A stretch of 64,000 bases of DNA from Flavobacterium amnicola (GTDB taxonomy: Bacteria; Bacteroidota; Bacteroidia; Flavobacteriales; Flavobacteriaceae). The stretch is from assembly GCF_004122165.1 (NCBI RefSeq), contig NZ_SBKO01000001.1:1-64000 (forward strand), given 5' to 3'. Below are positions 8,276 to 16,766 of the stretch, one piece after another. The translations under genes and the position numbers were made by a program. How positions within the stretch are numbered: the stretch's first letter is position 1; every line of letters starts with the position of its first letter. The notes under the pieces were generated by a model. It ran no database searches and was not told where the DNA came from. It saw nothing but the letters and a program-made list of their open reading frames with translations.

Positions 8276-9148
8276 TTAAACATATTGCGACGAATGAATA
8301 CTCATTTTATAAGTATCCAAATCGAACGTGTCATATTTACTCATTACATGCGTCACCAAATGTGAAATCGAAATTGGTTGTCCTAATTCTACTTGGGTTA
8401 AGTTCGTATCTTTAATTTCACGACCATCCACAAGAATCACAAGACCTGAACCAATTGCTTCCATCTTTTTCCCGTTTGTAATTAGTAAACCAGTATCTTC
8501 TCCCAAACCAATTCCTAATACTTTCGGATTTCCAACTACCGCTTGAAACAATCGTCCAATGCGACCACGTTGTACAAAATGGGTATCAATTACTACTCCA
8601 TCAATCAAACCTAAACCAGAAGTTATTTTTACTTCCCCTTTCAATAAGGCTTCACTACTACTTCCTTGGTAAATCATACTGTTAGAAGCTGCAGCTGCTC
8701 CTGCCGAAGTTCCAGCATAAATGAAATCTTCATTATGATATTTGTTTAACAAAATCTCATCAAACTGTGTTCCTCCCAAAATAGAAGTCAAACGCAATTG
8801 ATCACCACCTGTAAACATCACCACATCTGCTGCTTTTAATCGCGCTAAAACTTCAGGTTCTGTCGCTTGTTCTCTTTTTTCAATGTGTAAAACATCAACG
8901 TTATTCGCCCCTAAATAATTCAAGGCTTTGACATATTCTGGTCCAATTTCTCTAGGAATTTTAGAAGCGGTAGTAATCACTTCTATTCTAGATTCTTTTT
9001 TATGCTTTGATTCGTCAAGAATTCTTTTCAAAATTCCTTCCTCAAAAAAGTTTAAATTCTTCGCTGCATTTTTATCTATATCGGTCTCTGTAAAACTCCC
9101 TTTATCAACCGCACCGCCAATAATGACTAATTTTCCTTTTATATTCAT
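8276..9148 (-). CDS. cphB: Cyanophycinase
   Basis: Peptidase family S51: cleaves cyanophycin (multi-L-arginyl-poly-L-aspartate) to beta-Asp-Arg dipeptides. The 290-residue product has the nucleophile serine in GTSAG (Ser148), GGDQ at 114-117 and His190 in VIDTHFVQRGRIGRL. The start at 9148 (MNIKGKLVIIGG) fits family length. A longer frame from 9220 would run through the likely promoter (about TATTTTTAC just upstream) and add unrelated residues. Without that extension there is no signal peptide, so the enzyme is intracellular, suited to mobilising a stored polymer. Divergent from cphA. Confidence 0.95.
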   Translation of the reverse strand: MNIKGKLVIIGGAVDKGSFTETDIDKNAAKNLNFFEEGILKRILDESKHKKESRIEVITTASKIPREIGPEYVKALNYLGANNVDVLHIEKREQATEPEVLARLKAADVVMFTGGDQLRLTSILGGTQFDEILLNKYHNEDFIYAGTSAGAAAASNSMIYQGSSSEALLKGEVKITSGLGLIDGVVIDTHFVQRGRIGRLFQAVVGNPKVLGIGLGEDTGLLITNGKKMEAIGSGLVILVDGREIKDTNLTQVELGQPISISHLVTHVMSKYDTFDLDTYKMSIHSSQYV

Positions 9149-9233
9149 GCGGTAAAAATAGCCAAAAAATGAATTTACACCAACCAATTTATAGGTTTTG
9201 AAGCAAAAGTTTTTCGGCACTTATCAACATTTT

Positions 9234-9309
9234 ACCCGCTATTCGCTTTATCTTTTAATTGTCGAAACACTGTTCTACAATTAAAAGGATATCGCTACTA
9301 TCGGGGCTA
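9234..9309 (-). repeat. Dispersed hairpin repeat, copy 4
   Basis: Minus strand: TAGCCCCGATAGTAGCGATA, then a stem CTTTTAATTGT...ACAATTAAAAG with a 14-base loop, then ATAAAGCGAATAGCGGGT. Same arms as copies 1-3. It lies in the divergent spacer between cphB and cphA, on the cphA side. Confidence 0.8.
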
Positions 9310-9423
9310 GTTTTCATAATTCCAATCATTTAGCACTTCTACAATAAATATTATCTCAAAAAAGTAGAAACCAATACTAAAATTTTCCTATTTTTAACAA
9401 AATCAATACAAAACCATCAGAAA

Positions 9424-12048
9424 ATGAAAATAGATAAAATTCAAGCGTTACGTGGACCTAATATTTGGAGTGTAAAACGCAAAAAATTAATTCAAATGCG
9501 TTTGGACTTGGAAGAAATGGAGCAATTTCCAACGGACAAAATTGATGGTTTTAGAGAACGTATTGAAGCCATGTTCCCGACTATGATCGAACATCGTTGT
9601 TCAGAAGGATGTCGCGGTGGTTTTTTCATGCGCGTAGAACGTGGTACTTGGATGGGTCATGTTATTGAGCACATTGCGTTGGAAATCCAAACTCTTGCCG
9701 GAATGGAAACCGGTTTTGGACGCACTAGAGAAACCAAAACTCCTGGAGTATACAATGTGGTTTTCAGCTATACCGAAGAAAACGTGGGACTTTTTGCTGC
9801 CGAATCGTCTGTTAGAATCGCCGAAGCTTTAATCGCCGGAACGCCTTATGACGTAGAAGCTGATATTCAAAAAATGCGTGAAATTCGTGAACGCGTTCGT
9901 CTAGGTCCTTCCACAGGAAGTATCGTAGAAGAAGCCGTAGCCCGTGATATTCCTTGGATTCGTTTAGGGACAAATTCTTTAGTACAATTGGGATATGGTG
10001 TCAATCAAATGCGTTTTCAGGCTACTATCACTTGTAAAACTAGTAATATAGCCGTAGATATAGCTTGTAATAAAGAAGAAACCAAACGTATGTTAGAATT
10101 GGCTTCTATTCCTGTAGCGAGTGGTGGCATTTGTGTAGATGAAGAAGATTTAGAAAGCGTGATCAAAAAAATTGGCTATCCAATTGTGATAAAACCATTA
10201 GATGGTAATCACGGGAAAGGCGCTTCCATTAATGTCAAAAACTGGGAAGATGCTGTCGCTGGATTAGCCTATGCTAAAAATTATAGCCGTCGTGTCATCG
10301 TTGAAAAATTCATTACCGGTTTCGACTTTAGAGTCTTAATTATTGATAATAAATTGGTCGCAGCAGCCAAAAGAGAACCTGCTCACGTAAAAGGAGATGG
10401 CAATCACAACATTCAACAATTAATTGACGAAACCAATAAAGATCCACGCAGAGGTTACGGACACGAAAATGTCTTAACCCAAATTGATGTCGACAGAGAT
10501 ACTACTGATTTGTTAGAAAAATTAGGTTATACTCTAGAAACGGTTCCGATGAAAGATGAAATCGTTTATTTAAAATCGACTGCTAATTTAAGTACTGGCG
10601 GAACTTCCATCGATGTGACCGACATGATGCATCCTGAAAATATTTTCTTGTGTGAACGTATTTCAAGAGTGATTGGATTGGATGTTTGTGGCGTGGATAT
10701 CATGGCCGAAAACCTAACGCAACCTTTAAAAGAAAACGGAGGTTGTATCTTAGAAGTAAATGCTGCACCAGGTTTCCGTATGCACTTGGCGCCTTCGGAA
10801 GGATTACCAAGAAACGTGGCAGCTCCAGTAATTGACATGCTGTATCCACCCGGAAAACCAAGTCGCATTCCGATTATAGCGATAACAGGAACCAATGGAA
10901 AAACGACCACTACCCGATTATTAGCGCATATTGTAAAAAATAATGGGTATAAAGTTGGATTTACGACTTCCGATGGTATTTATGTTCAAAACCACATGAT
11001 GGAAAAAGGAGATACAACAGGGCCAATTTCTGCCGAATATATTTTAAAAGATCCTACTGTAGAATTTGCAGTTTTAGAAACCGCTCGTGGTGGAATTTTA
11101 CGCGCCGGACTAGGTTTTAGCCGTTGCGATATCGGTATTATCACCAACATCCAAGAAGACCATTTGGGATTATCTGATATTCACACGCTAGATGATTTGG
11201 CTAGAGTAAAAGCGACTGTTGTGAGAAGTGTTAAAAAAGATGGTTGGGCAATTTTGAATGCCGAAGACGAGCAATGTTTGAAAATTGCCAATCTATTGGA
11301 TTGTAATGTGGCATATTTTGCCATGAATGAAGACAATCCCGTGGTTCAAAAATTTGCCAAAGAAGGTAAAATTGTAGCCGTTTATGAAAATGGGTTTATT
11401 ACTATCAAAAAAGGCGAATGGAAAATTAGAGTTGAAAAAGCAACTCACGTTCCTCTAACCCTTGGAGGGAAAGCCAAATTTATGATCGCCAATGCCTTAG
11501 CAGCCACTTTAGCTGCTTATTTACAAGGTTTCAAAACAGAAGATATTAGTTTGTCTTTACAAACTTTCATTCCGAGTGCTGCACAAACACCAGGAAGAAT
11601 GAATATTTTCGAATTCAAAAAATTCAAAGTATTGATTGATTTCGCTCACAATCCTGCAGGATATCGTGGCGTAGAAGAATATTTAAGTAGTGTACAAGCG
11701 ACTAAAAAAATCGGAATTATAGCCGGTGTGGGTGATCGTCGTGACGAAGACATTAAAGAATGTGCCAAAATTGCTGGAAGAATGTTTGACCACATTATTA
11801 TTCGTCAAGAAAAGCATTTACGTGGCCGAACCGAGGAAGAAATTAATAATATCATTTTAGCTGGAATTGCAGAAAGTGGTAAAAATGTAACAACCGAAAT
11901 TATATCCATTGAAGTGGAAGCTTTGAAACATGCGATGGATAATGCGGAAGATGGAAGTTTTATCACCGCTTTAAGCGATGTGATCAATAACGCAATCGAA
12001 ACGGTACAAGAATATTTAGACAAAGAAAATGAAGAAGGAGCGGTTTAA
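9424..12048 (+). CDS. cphA: Cyanophycin synthetase
   Basis: Polymerises aspartate and arginine into cyanophycin with ATP, using two active sites. The 874-residue protein has the normal three parts: an N-terminal domain (1-160), an ATP-grasp domain (about 215-480, with KPLDGNHGKGASINV) that adds the backbone aspartate, and a Mur-ligase-like domain (from about 485, P-loop GTNGKTT at 489-495) that adds arginine. Key motifs are present and uninterrupted, so it should be active. It stores nitrogen and carbon as cytoplasmic granules. It is divergent from cphB and followed 30 bases later by a hydroxylase gene, probably co-transcribed. Confidence 0.97.
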   Translation: MKIDKIQALRGPNIWSVKRKKLIQMRLDLEEMEQFPTDKIDGFRERIEAMFPTMIEHRCSEGCRGGFFMRVERGTWMGHVIEHIALEIQTLAGMETGFGRTRETKTPGVYNVVFSYTEENVGLFAAESSVRIAEALIAGTPYDVEADIQKMREIRERVRLGPSTGSIVEEAVARDIPWIRLGTNSLVQLGYGVNQMRFQATITCKTSNIAVDIACNKEETKRMLELASIPVASGGICVDEEDLESVIKKIGYPIVIKPLDGNHGKGASINVKNWEDAVAGLAYAKNYSRRVIVEKFITGFDFRVLIIDNKLVAAAKREPAHVKGDGNHNIQQLIDETNKDPRRGYGHENVLTQIDVDRDTTDLLEKLGYTLETVPMKDEIVYLKSTANLSTGGTSIDVTDMMHPENIFLCERISRVIGLDVCGVDIMAENLTQPLKENGGCILEVNAAPGFRMHLAPSEGLPRNVAAPVIDMLYPPGKPSRIPIIAITGTNGKTTTTRLLAHIVKNNGYKVGFTTSDGIYVQNHMMEKGDTTGPISAEYILKDPTVEFAVLETARGGILRAGLGFSRCDIGIITNIQEDHLGLSDIHTLDDLARVKATVVRSVKKDGWAILNAEDEQCLKIANLLDCNVAYFAMNEDNPVVQKFAKEGKIVAVYENGFITIKKGEWKIRVEKATHVPLTLGGKAKFMIANALAATLAAYLQGFKTEDISLSLQTFIPSAAQTPGRMNIFEFKKFKVLIDFAHNPAGYRGVEEYLSSVQATKKIGIIAGVGDRRDEDIKECAKIAGRMFDHIIIRQEKHLRGRTEEEINNIILAGIAESGKNVTTEIISIEVEALKHAMDNAEDGSFITALSDVINNAIETVQEYLDKENEEGAV

Positions 12049-12078
12049 CCGTTCTTTCTTTTAAATAAAAATGAAGCT

Positions 12079-12825
12079 ATGAATTTTGAAGTTGACATTT
12101 GGTTAAAGTCATTGACGAATATTTCGGTGCGTTATTTCTTATTGGCGAGCATCACTTTTTTAATTTTTTATATCCTTTTTCCGAAAGTATTTGAGAAAAT
12201 TAAAATCCAGAAGAAGTTTCCAAAAAAAGATAATTATTACCGCGACATTGGCTATTCTGTTGTTTCAATGCTCATTTTTGCCACTATGGCTTATTTGTGT
12301 TTTACCGCTTTGCGACCGTATAACAATATCAATTATGGTCCGATAATTAATCCGTATTGGTTTGCCTTGAGTTTTGTTTGGATGTTTTTCTTACACGACA
12401 CTTATTTTTATTGGTGTCACCGCGCCATGCATCATCCGATTTTATATCGAAAAGTACATTTAATTCATCATAAATCGACCAATCCTTCTCCGTGGACAGC
12501 CTATGCTTTTCATCCTTTGGAAGCCGTTTTAGAAGCTGGAATTGTTCCTTTAGTCGCATTTACTGTACCAGTTCATCGTACTGCATTCTTTATTTTTATG
12601 CTTTTCCAAATCATCTATAATGTCTATGGTCATTTAGGCTATGAGTTATACCCTAAAAATTTTCATAAAACATGGATTGGAAAGTGGGTCAACACTAGTG
12701 TTGCACACAACCAACATCATAAATCTTTCTTTGGCAATTACGGTTTATATACCTTAATTTGGGACCGATGGTTGGGCACCGTTCGAGAAGATTATGATTC
12801 CACCTATGAAGCAGTTAAAAAATAG
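12079..12825 (+). CDS. Fatty acid hydroxylase / sterol desaturase family membrane protein
   Basis: A 248-residue membrane protein with three or four hydrophobic segments and the di-iron histidine clusters of the family: HDTYFYWCHRAMHH (residues 106-119), HLIHH (127-131) with H145, and HNQHH (210-214). Such enzymes hydroxylate or desaturate lipid-like substrates with oxygen. The substrate cannot be told from sequence. It follows cphA by 30 bases, yet no link to cyanophycin is obvious. Its last 11 bases overlap the convergent glutaminase gene. Confidence 0.88.
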   Translation: MNFEVDIWLKSLTNISVRYFLLASITFLIFYILFPKVFEKIKIQKKFPKKDNYYRDIGYSVVSMLIFATMAYLCFTALRPYNNINYGPIINPYWFALSFVWMFFLHDTYFYWCHRAMHHPILYRKVHLIHHKSTNPSPWTAYAFHPLEAVLEAGIVPLVAFTVPVHRTAFFIFMLFQIIYNVYGHLGYELYPKNFHKTWIGKWVNTSVAHNQHHKSFFGNYGLYTLIWDRWLGTVREDYDSTYEAVKK

Positions 12826-13726
12826 AAAGTCCTGTTTTAGTAGTTAATTGTTCCAAAGCAAACATACCTAATTCAGAATTTCCGTTAGAATTTAATCGTG
12901 GACTCCAAGTCGATACTATAAATTGTTTGGGCATTAATGCTACGATTCCACCGCCAACACCACTTTTTCCAGGCAAACCAACACGATACGTAAACTCGCC
13001 CGATTCATCATAAAATCCGCAGGTTTGCATTAGGGCGTTCATTCGCTTAATTTGACTCTGATTTAAAATCTGAATTCCTTTTTGCGTTAACCCTTCATTA
13101 GCAAAAAAGAAAAAAGCATGGTTTAATTCATGGCAAGACATACTAATGGAACATTGATGAAAATAAAAATCCAATACTTCCTCTACATCATTTTTAATAT
13201 TTCCGAACGATTTCAGAAAATTGGCTAAAGCGGCATTTCGATAACCTGTATTTTTCTCCGATTGTGCTACTTTTTCATCGAAATTGATGGTTGAAATTCC
13301 AGAAGTCGTTCGAATAAAATCAAGAAAATCTTGCTTCGGATTTTTAAGTCCCGAAACCAACATGTCGGCAATAACCAATGCGCCAGCATTAATAAATGGA
13401 TTGCGCGGAATGCCTTTTTCATATTCCAACTGCACCAATGAATTGAAAGCACTTCCGGAGGGCTCTACTCCAACTCTTTTCCATATTTCTTCTCCATACA
13501 GCGAAAAGGCAAGTGTTAAGGACAAGGCTTTTGAAACCGATTGAATCGAAAAACGTTCATTGGAATCACCAATTCCGAAATTATCACCATTTATGGTAGT
13601 CAAACTAATTCCGAATTTATCGGGATGTACATTTGCTAATTCTGGGATATAGGTGGCAATATTCCCAATCTTGGGTTGCACCAATGATTCCTGATAAATT
13701 TCCTGGAGAATATTTTGGTAATTCAT
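12815..13726 (-). CDS. glsA: Glutaminase
   Basis: Hydrolyses glutamine to glutamate and ammonia. The 303-residue protein belongs to the serine-dependent beta-lactamase-like glutaminases. Ser63-Val-Ser-Lys66 (QSVSKAL) is the catalytic SxxK, and NAGAL, the YRNAALANFL region and GLPGKSGVGGGI are typical. No signal peptide. It begins seven bases after the stop of the upstream 13734-14990 gene, so the two form an operon concerned with amide nitrogen. Confidence 0.95.
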   Translation of the reverse strand: MNYQNILQEIYQESLVQPKIGNIATYIPELANVHPDKFGISLTTINGDNFGIGDSNERFSIQSVSKALSLTLAFSLYGEEIWKRVGVEPSGSAFNSLVQLEYEKGIPRNPFINAGALVIADMLVSGLKNPKQDFLDFIRTTSGISTINFDEKVAQSEKNTGYRNAALANFLKSFGNIKNDVEEVLDFYFHQCSISMSCHELNHAFFFFANEGLTQKGIQILNQSQIKRMNALMQTCGFYDESGEFTYRVGLPGKSGVGGGIVALMPKQFIVSTWSPRLNSNGNSELGMFALEQLTTKTGLSIF

Positions 13727-13733
13727 AAACGGG

Positions 13734-14990
13734 TTACGTTTTTTGATGTTTCTTTTTCGCCGCTGGAAAAAGAATGTTGTTTAAGATCAATCGGAATCCT
13801 GGAGAATTAGGATGCAAATTCAAATCAGTTGGTTCATCACCTACTCGGTGTTGGTAATCTTCAGGATCGTGTCCTCCATAAAAAGTAAAAAATCCTTTCC
13901 CTTTTTGCGCATGAATATAGCGCGCTTCACCATTAATTTGACATTCGCCCATGACAAGCACATTCGATTTTATCAAGTTTCTATCGAAAGCAGTACTTTG
14001 TCCCATAAAACCTTTTACTAAAGCTGTATGGTTCTGACATAACATACTCGGAATAACATCCCATTTGGCTGAAAATTCCATCAGTGTGAAATAATCTTTT
14101 TCAAAAGGAACAATTCTTTTCTCGGTCATATCGATGGAAGAAAACTCATAATGCTCGGGTTTTCGATCTAAAATAAAATCTTTGAAAGCAAAGGTCTTTG
14201 TAAAATCAATTTTTTGCTGATAATTGGCTTCGCTTGGATCTCCATCAAACATGGTTTCGCAAATATCTACCCCTTCAGCGGCTAAGGCTATATCAAAACT
14301 ATCAGTCGCCGAACACATGGCAAACATAAATCCGCCACCAATCACAAAATCTCTAATTTTTTGAGCAACAGCCAATTTTTCTTGTGACACTTTAGCATAA
14401 CCTAACTTTGCAGCCAACGCTTCTGCGTCTTTTTTGTGTTCAATATACCAAGGCATATTTCTATAATTGGCATAAAACTTTCCGTATTGTCCTGTAAAAT
14501 CTTCGTGATGTAAATGCAACCAATCGTATAAAATGAGTTGATCGCTCAGTACTTCTTCATCATATACTACTTTGAAAGGAATTTCTGCATAGGTCAACAC
14601 CATGGTTACCGCATCATCCCAAGGCTGTTTCCCTGGGGGTGAATACACGGCAATTTTGGGTGCTTTTTCCAAAATAACCGTTTCCATGTTTTGGGAGGGA
14701 GACGATATATCAGCCAATATTTGTTGACTTTCGGCATCGGAGAGCACTTCAAAACTGACGCCTCGAATTTGACATTCTTTTCTTATTTCGGAAACATCAG
14801 GCAATAAAAAAGAGCCACCACGATAGTTTAACAACCAACTTCCTTTATATCCTTTATCCAAAACCCAATAGGTAATTCCATACGCTTTTAAATGATTCTT
14901 TTGAGAAGTTTCATCCATAGGAATAAGAATGGAATTACCAAAAACCGGTAATCCCACCAAAAAAAGGAATAAATAAAGTAGTTTTTTCAT
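13734..14990 (-). CDS. Exported protein usually annotated asparagine synthetase B
   Basis: 418 residues starting MKKLLYLFLFLVGLPVFG, a signal peptide. Flavobacterial homologs are often labelled asparagine synthetase B, but I see neither an N-terminal glutaminase Cys2 nor an AsnB ATP-pyrophosphatase loop (SGGxDS). Instead there is a GGGFMFAMCSATD segment (Cys226) that looks like the nucleophile-elbow turn of class I amidotransferase-like folds, and a C-terminal part with FTFYGGHDPEDYQH. Function is unknown; the operon with glutaminase suggests nitrogen metabolism. The start at 14990 fits the promoter at 15016-15047 and the signal peptide better than the upstream ATG at 15047. Confidence 0.72.
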   Translation of the reverse strand: MKKLLYLFLFLVGLPVFGNSILIPMDETSQKNHLKAYGITYWVLDKGYKGSWLLNYRGGSFLLPDVSEIRKECQIRGVSFEVLSDAESQQILADISSPSQNMETVILEKAPKIAVYSPPGKQPWDDAVTMVLTYAEIPFKVVYDEEVLSDQLILYDWLHLHHEDFTGQYGKFYANYRNMPWYIEHKKDAEALAAKLGYAKVSQEKLAVAQKIRDFVIGGGFMFAMCSATDSFDIALAAEGVDICETMFDGDPSEANYQQKIDFTKTFAFKDFILDRKPEHYEFSSIDMTEKRIVPFEKDYFTLMEFSAKWDVIPSMLCQNHTALVKGFMGQSTAFDRNLIKSNVLVMGECQINGEARYIHAQKGKGFFTFYGGHDPEDYQHRVGDEPTDLNLHPNSPGFRLILNNILFPAAKKKHQKT

Positions 14991-15015
14991 GTGTAGTACA
15001 AATCGAACACTATAC

Positions 15016-15047
15016 CAAAGATACATTTTTGCATAAAAAAATCCCAA
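15016..15047 (-). promoter_or_regulatory. Promoter of the 13734-14990 / glsA operon
   Basis: Minus strand TTG (15045-15047), 21 bases, TATCTTTG (15016-15023); transcription from about 15011, some 20 bases before the ATG at 14990. The -33 element lies in the loop of the dnaB terminator. Confidence 0.75.
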
Positions 15048-15061
15048 TAAATCGGGATTAT
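15034..15061 (-). terminator. Terminator of dnaB
   Basis: Minus strand AATCCCGATTTATTGGGATT followed by a T run, five bases after the dnaB stop. It overlaps the downstream promoter. Confidence 0.85.
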
Positions 15062-15065
15062 ATTT

Positions 15066-16613
15066 TTAAAATGGGACATCACTGTCGTCATCGAAATTGT
15101 TGAGATTACTTCCAAAAGCTTCATTTGGTGTGGGTAGATTTGGCGTAATAAACGGATTGTGATCGTCCAAATTCATTTTAGACGGTAAATCACCATATCC
15201 CGTTGAAAAATCATCAAGATTATCAAACTTACCTAGATTACCAATGAATTTCAAGCGGATATTTTCCAAACTACCATTACGGTGTTTCGCAATAATGAAT
15301 TCGGCTTGTCCTTGTGTTGGAGAATGCTCATCATCATCCCATTCGTCAATTTTATAATATTCCGGACGGTAAATAAAGGATACAATATCGGCATCTTGCT
15401 CAATTGCTCCCGATTCACGAAGGTCAGAAAGCAAAGGTCTTTTACTAGATCCACGAGTTTCTACCGCACGCGATAACTGAGATAACGCAATCACGGGAAC
15501 TTCTAATTCTTTCGCTAATGCTTTCAAGTTTCGGGAAATAGTCGAAATTTCTTGCTCACGATTTCCAGGACCTTTTCCACTTCCGCCAGCTGTCATTAAC
15601 TGAAGGTAATCGACAATAATCATTTTAATATCGTGTTGCGATTTCAAACGACGCGCTTTCGCACGTAAATCGAATATAGAAAGTGAAGGCGTATCATCAA
15701 TAAACAATGGTGCTTTTTCTAAGTCACGTACTTTTACCGAAAGTTGCTCCCATTCGTGTTTTTCTAATTTTCCGGTTCTTAATTTTTCAGAAGACAATCC
15801 TGTTTCCGAAGAAATTAAACGCGTAATTAACTGTACCGATGCCATCTCCAGCGAGAAAACCGCCACCGCTTGATTGAACTGAATGGCCATATTTCGAGCC
15901 ATAGACAATACAAATGCCGTTTTACCCATACCTGGACGAGCCGCAATAATAATTAAATCGGAAGGTTGCCAACCCGAAGTCACTTTATCTAAAGCATGAA
16001 ATCCAGTAGCCACACCACTCAATCCTTCTTTACTTGCAATTTGCTCGATACGTTTTTTCGCTTGAATTACTAAACTTTGAGCTGTTTCCGAGCTACGTTT
16101 AATATTTCCTTGTGTTACTTCGTACAGTTTCGATTCGGCTTTGTCTAACAAATCGAAAACATCGGTGCTTTCGTCGTAGGATTCTTCAATAATTTCAGAA
16201 GAAATTTTAATCAAACTACGTTGAATGTGTTTTTGAAGAATAATTCTAGAGTGAAACTCGATGTGAGCTGAAGACGATATTTTTTGCGTCAGCTGAATTA
16301 AGTAAAAATCGCCACCCGCCAAATCCAGTTTGGCCATTTTTTTCAACTGAGCCGAAACTGTTAATAAGTCAATTGGTTGCGAATCGTTGAACAACGTTAC
16401 GATAGCTTCAAAAATATGCTTGTGTGCCTCTTTGTAAAAAGCATCCGGTTGTAAAATATCGATAACCTCATCTACCCCTTTTTTATCAATCATCATCGCT
16501 CCCAACACCGCTTCTTCAAGGTCTAGCGCTTGTGGAGGTAACTTTCCTTTTTCTAGGTTAATAATCGTAGTCTTATCTACTTTAACCGGGTTAATATTTC
16601 TGAGGTTTTCCAT
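15066..16613 (-). CDS. dnaB: Replicative DNA helicase
   Basis: The hexameric fork helicase. 515 residues from MENLRNINPVK; a longer frame from 16658 would add a poor extension. DnaB N-terminal domain about 25-130, linker, then a RecA-like C-terminal domain with Walker A RPGMGKT (226-232), Walker B MIIVDYLQLM and the SRNLKALAKEL region. After the core, a 50-residue low-complexity tail ends NFDDDSDVPF, closely resembling the C-terminal tip of single-stranded DNA binding protein. Own terminator downstream; accA lies upstream on the same strand with a terminator between them. Confidence 0.97.
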   Translation of the reverse strand: MENLRNINPVKVDKTTIINLEKGKLPPQALDLEEAVLGAMMIDKKGVDEVIDILQPDAFYKEAHKHIFEAIVTLFNDSQPIDLLTVSAQLKKMAKLDLAGGDFYLIQLTQKISSSAHIEFHSRIILQKHIQRSLIKISSEIIEESYDESTDVFDLLDKAESKLYEVTQGNIKRSSETAQSLVIQAKKRIEQIASKEGLSGVATGFHALDKVTSGWQPSDLIIIAARPGMGKTAFVLSMARNMAIQFNQAVAVFSLEMASVQLITRLISSETGLSSEKLRTGKLEKHEWEQLSVKVRDLEKAPLFIDDTPSLSIFDLRAKARRLKSQHDIKMIIVDYLQLMTAGGSGKGPGNREQEISTISRNLKALAKELEVPVIALSQLSRAVETRGSSKRPLLSDLRESGAIEQDADIVSFIYRPEYYKIDEWDDDEHSPTQGQAEFIIAKHRNGSLENIRLKFIGNLGKFDNLDDFSTGYGDLPSKMNLDDHNPFITPNLPTPNEAFGSNLNNFDDDSDVPF

Positions 16614-16711
16614 GTTGCGAATGTAGTCTATATTATGCGGAAGTCGAAGAAAAAACAATCCTTAATATGTTAATAACTCCTGTTGATAACTTTTATTTTC
16701 TGTTAACATCC

Positions 16712-16748
16712 AAAAAAAAATCCGAAACCATAGGGGCTTCGGATTTTA
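16712..16748 (-). terminator. Terminator of accA
   Basis: AAAATCCGAA and TTCGGATTTT form a stem around GCCCCTATGGT; on the minus strand it ends in a run of nine T. Located 19 bases after the accA stop. Confidence 0.88.
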
Positions 16749-16766
16749 TATTCTAAAATGATATTT

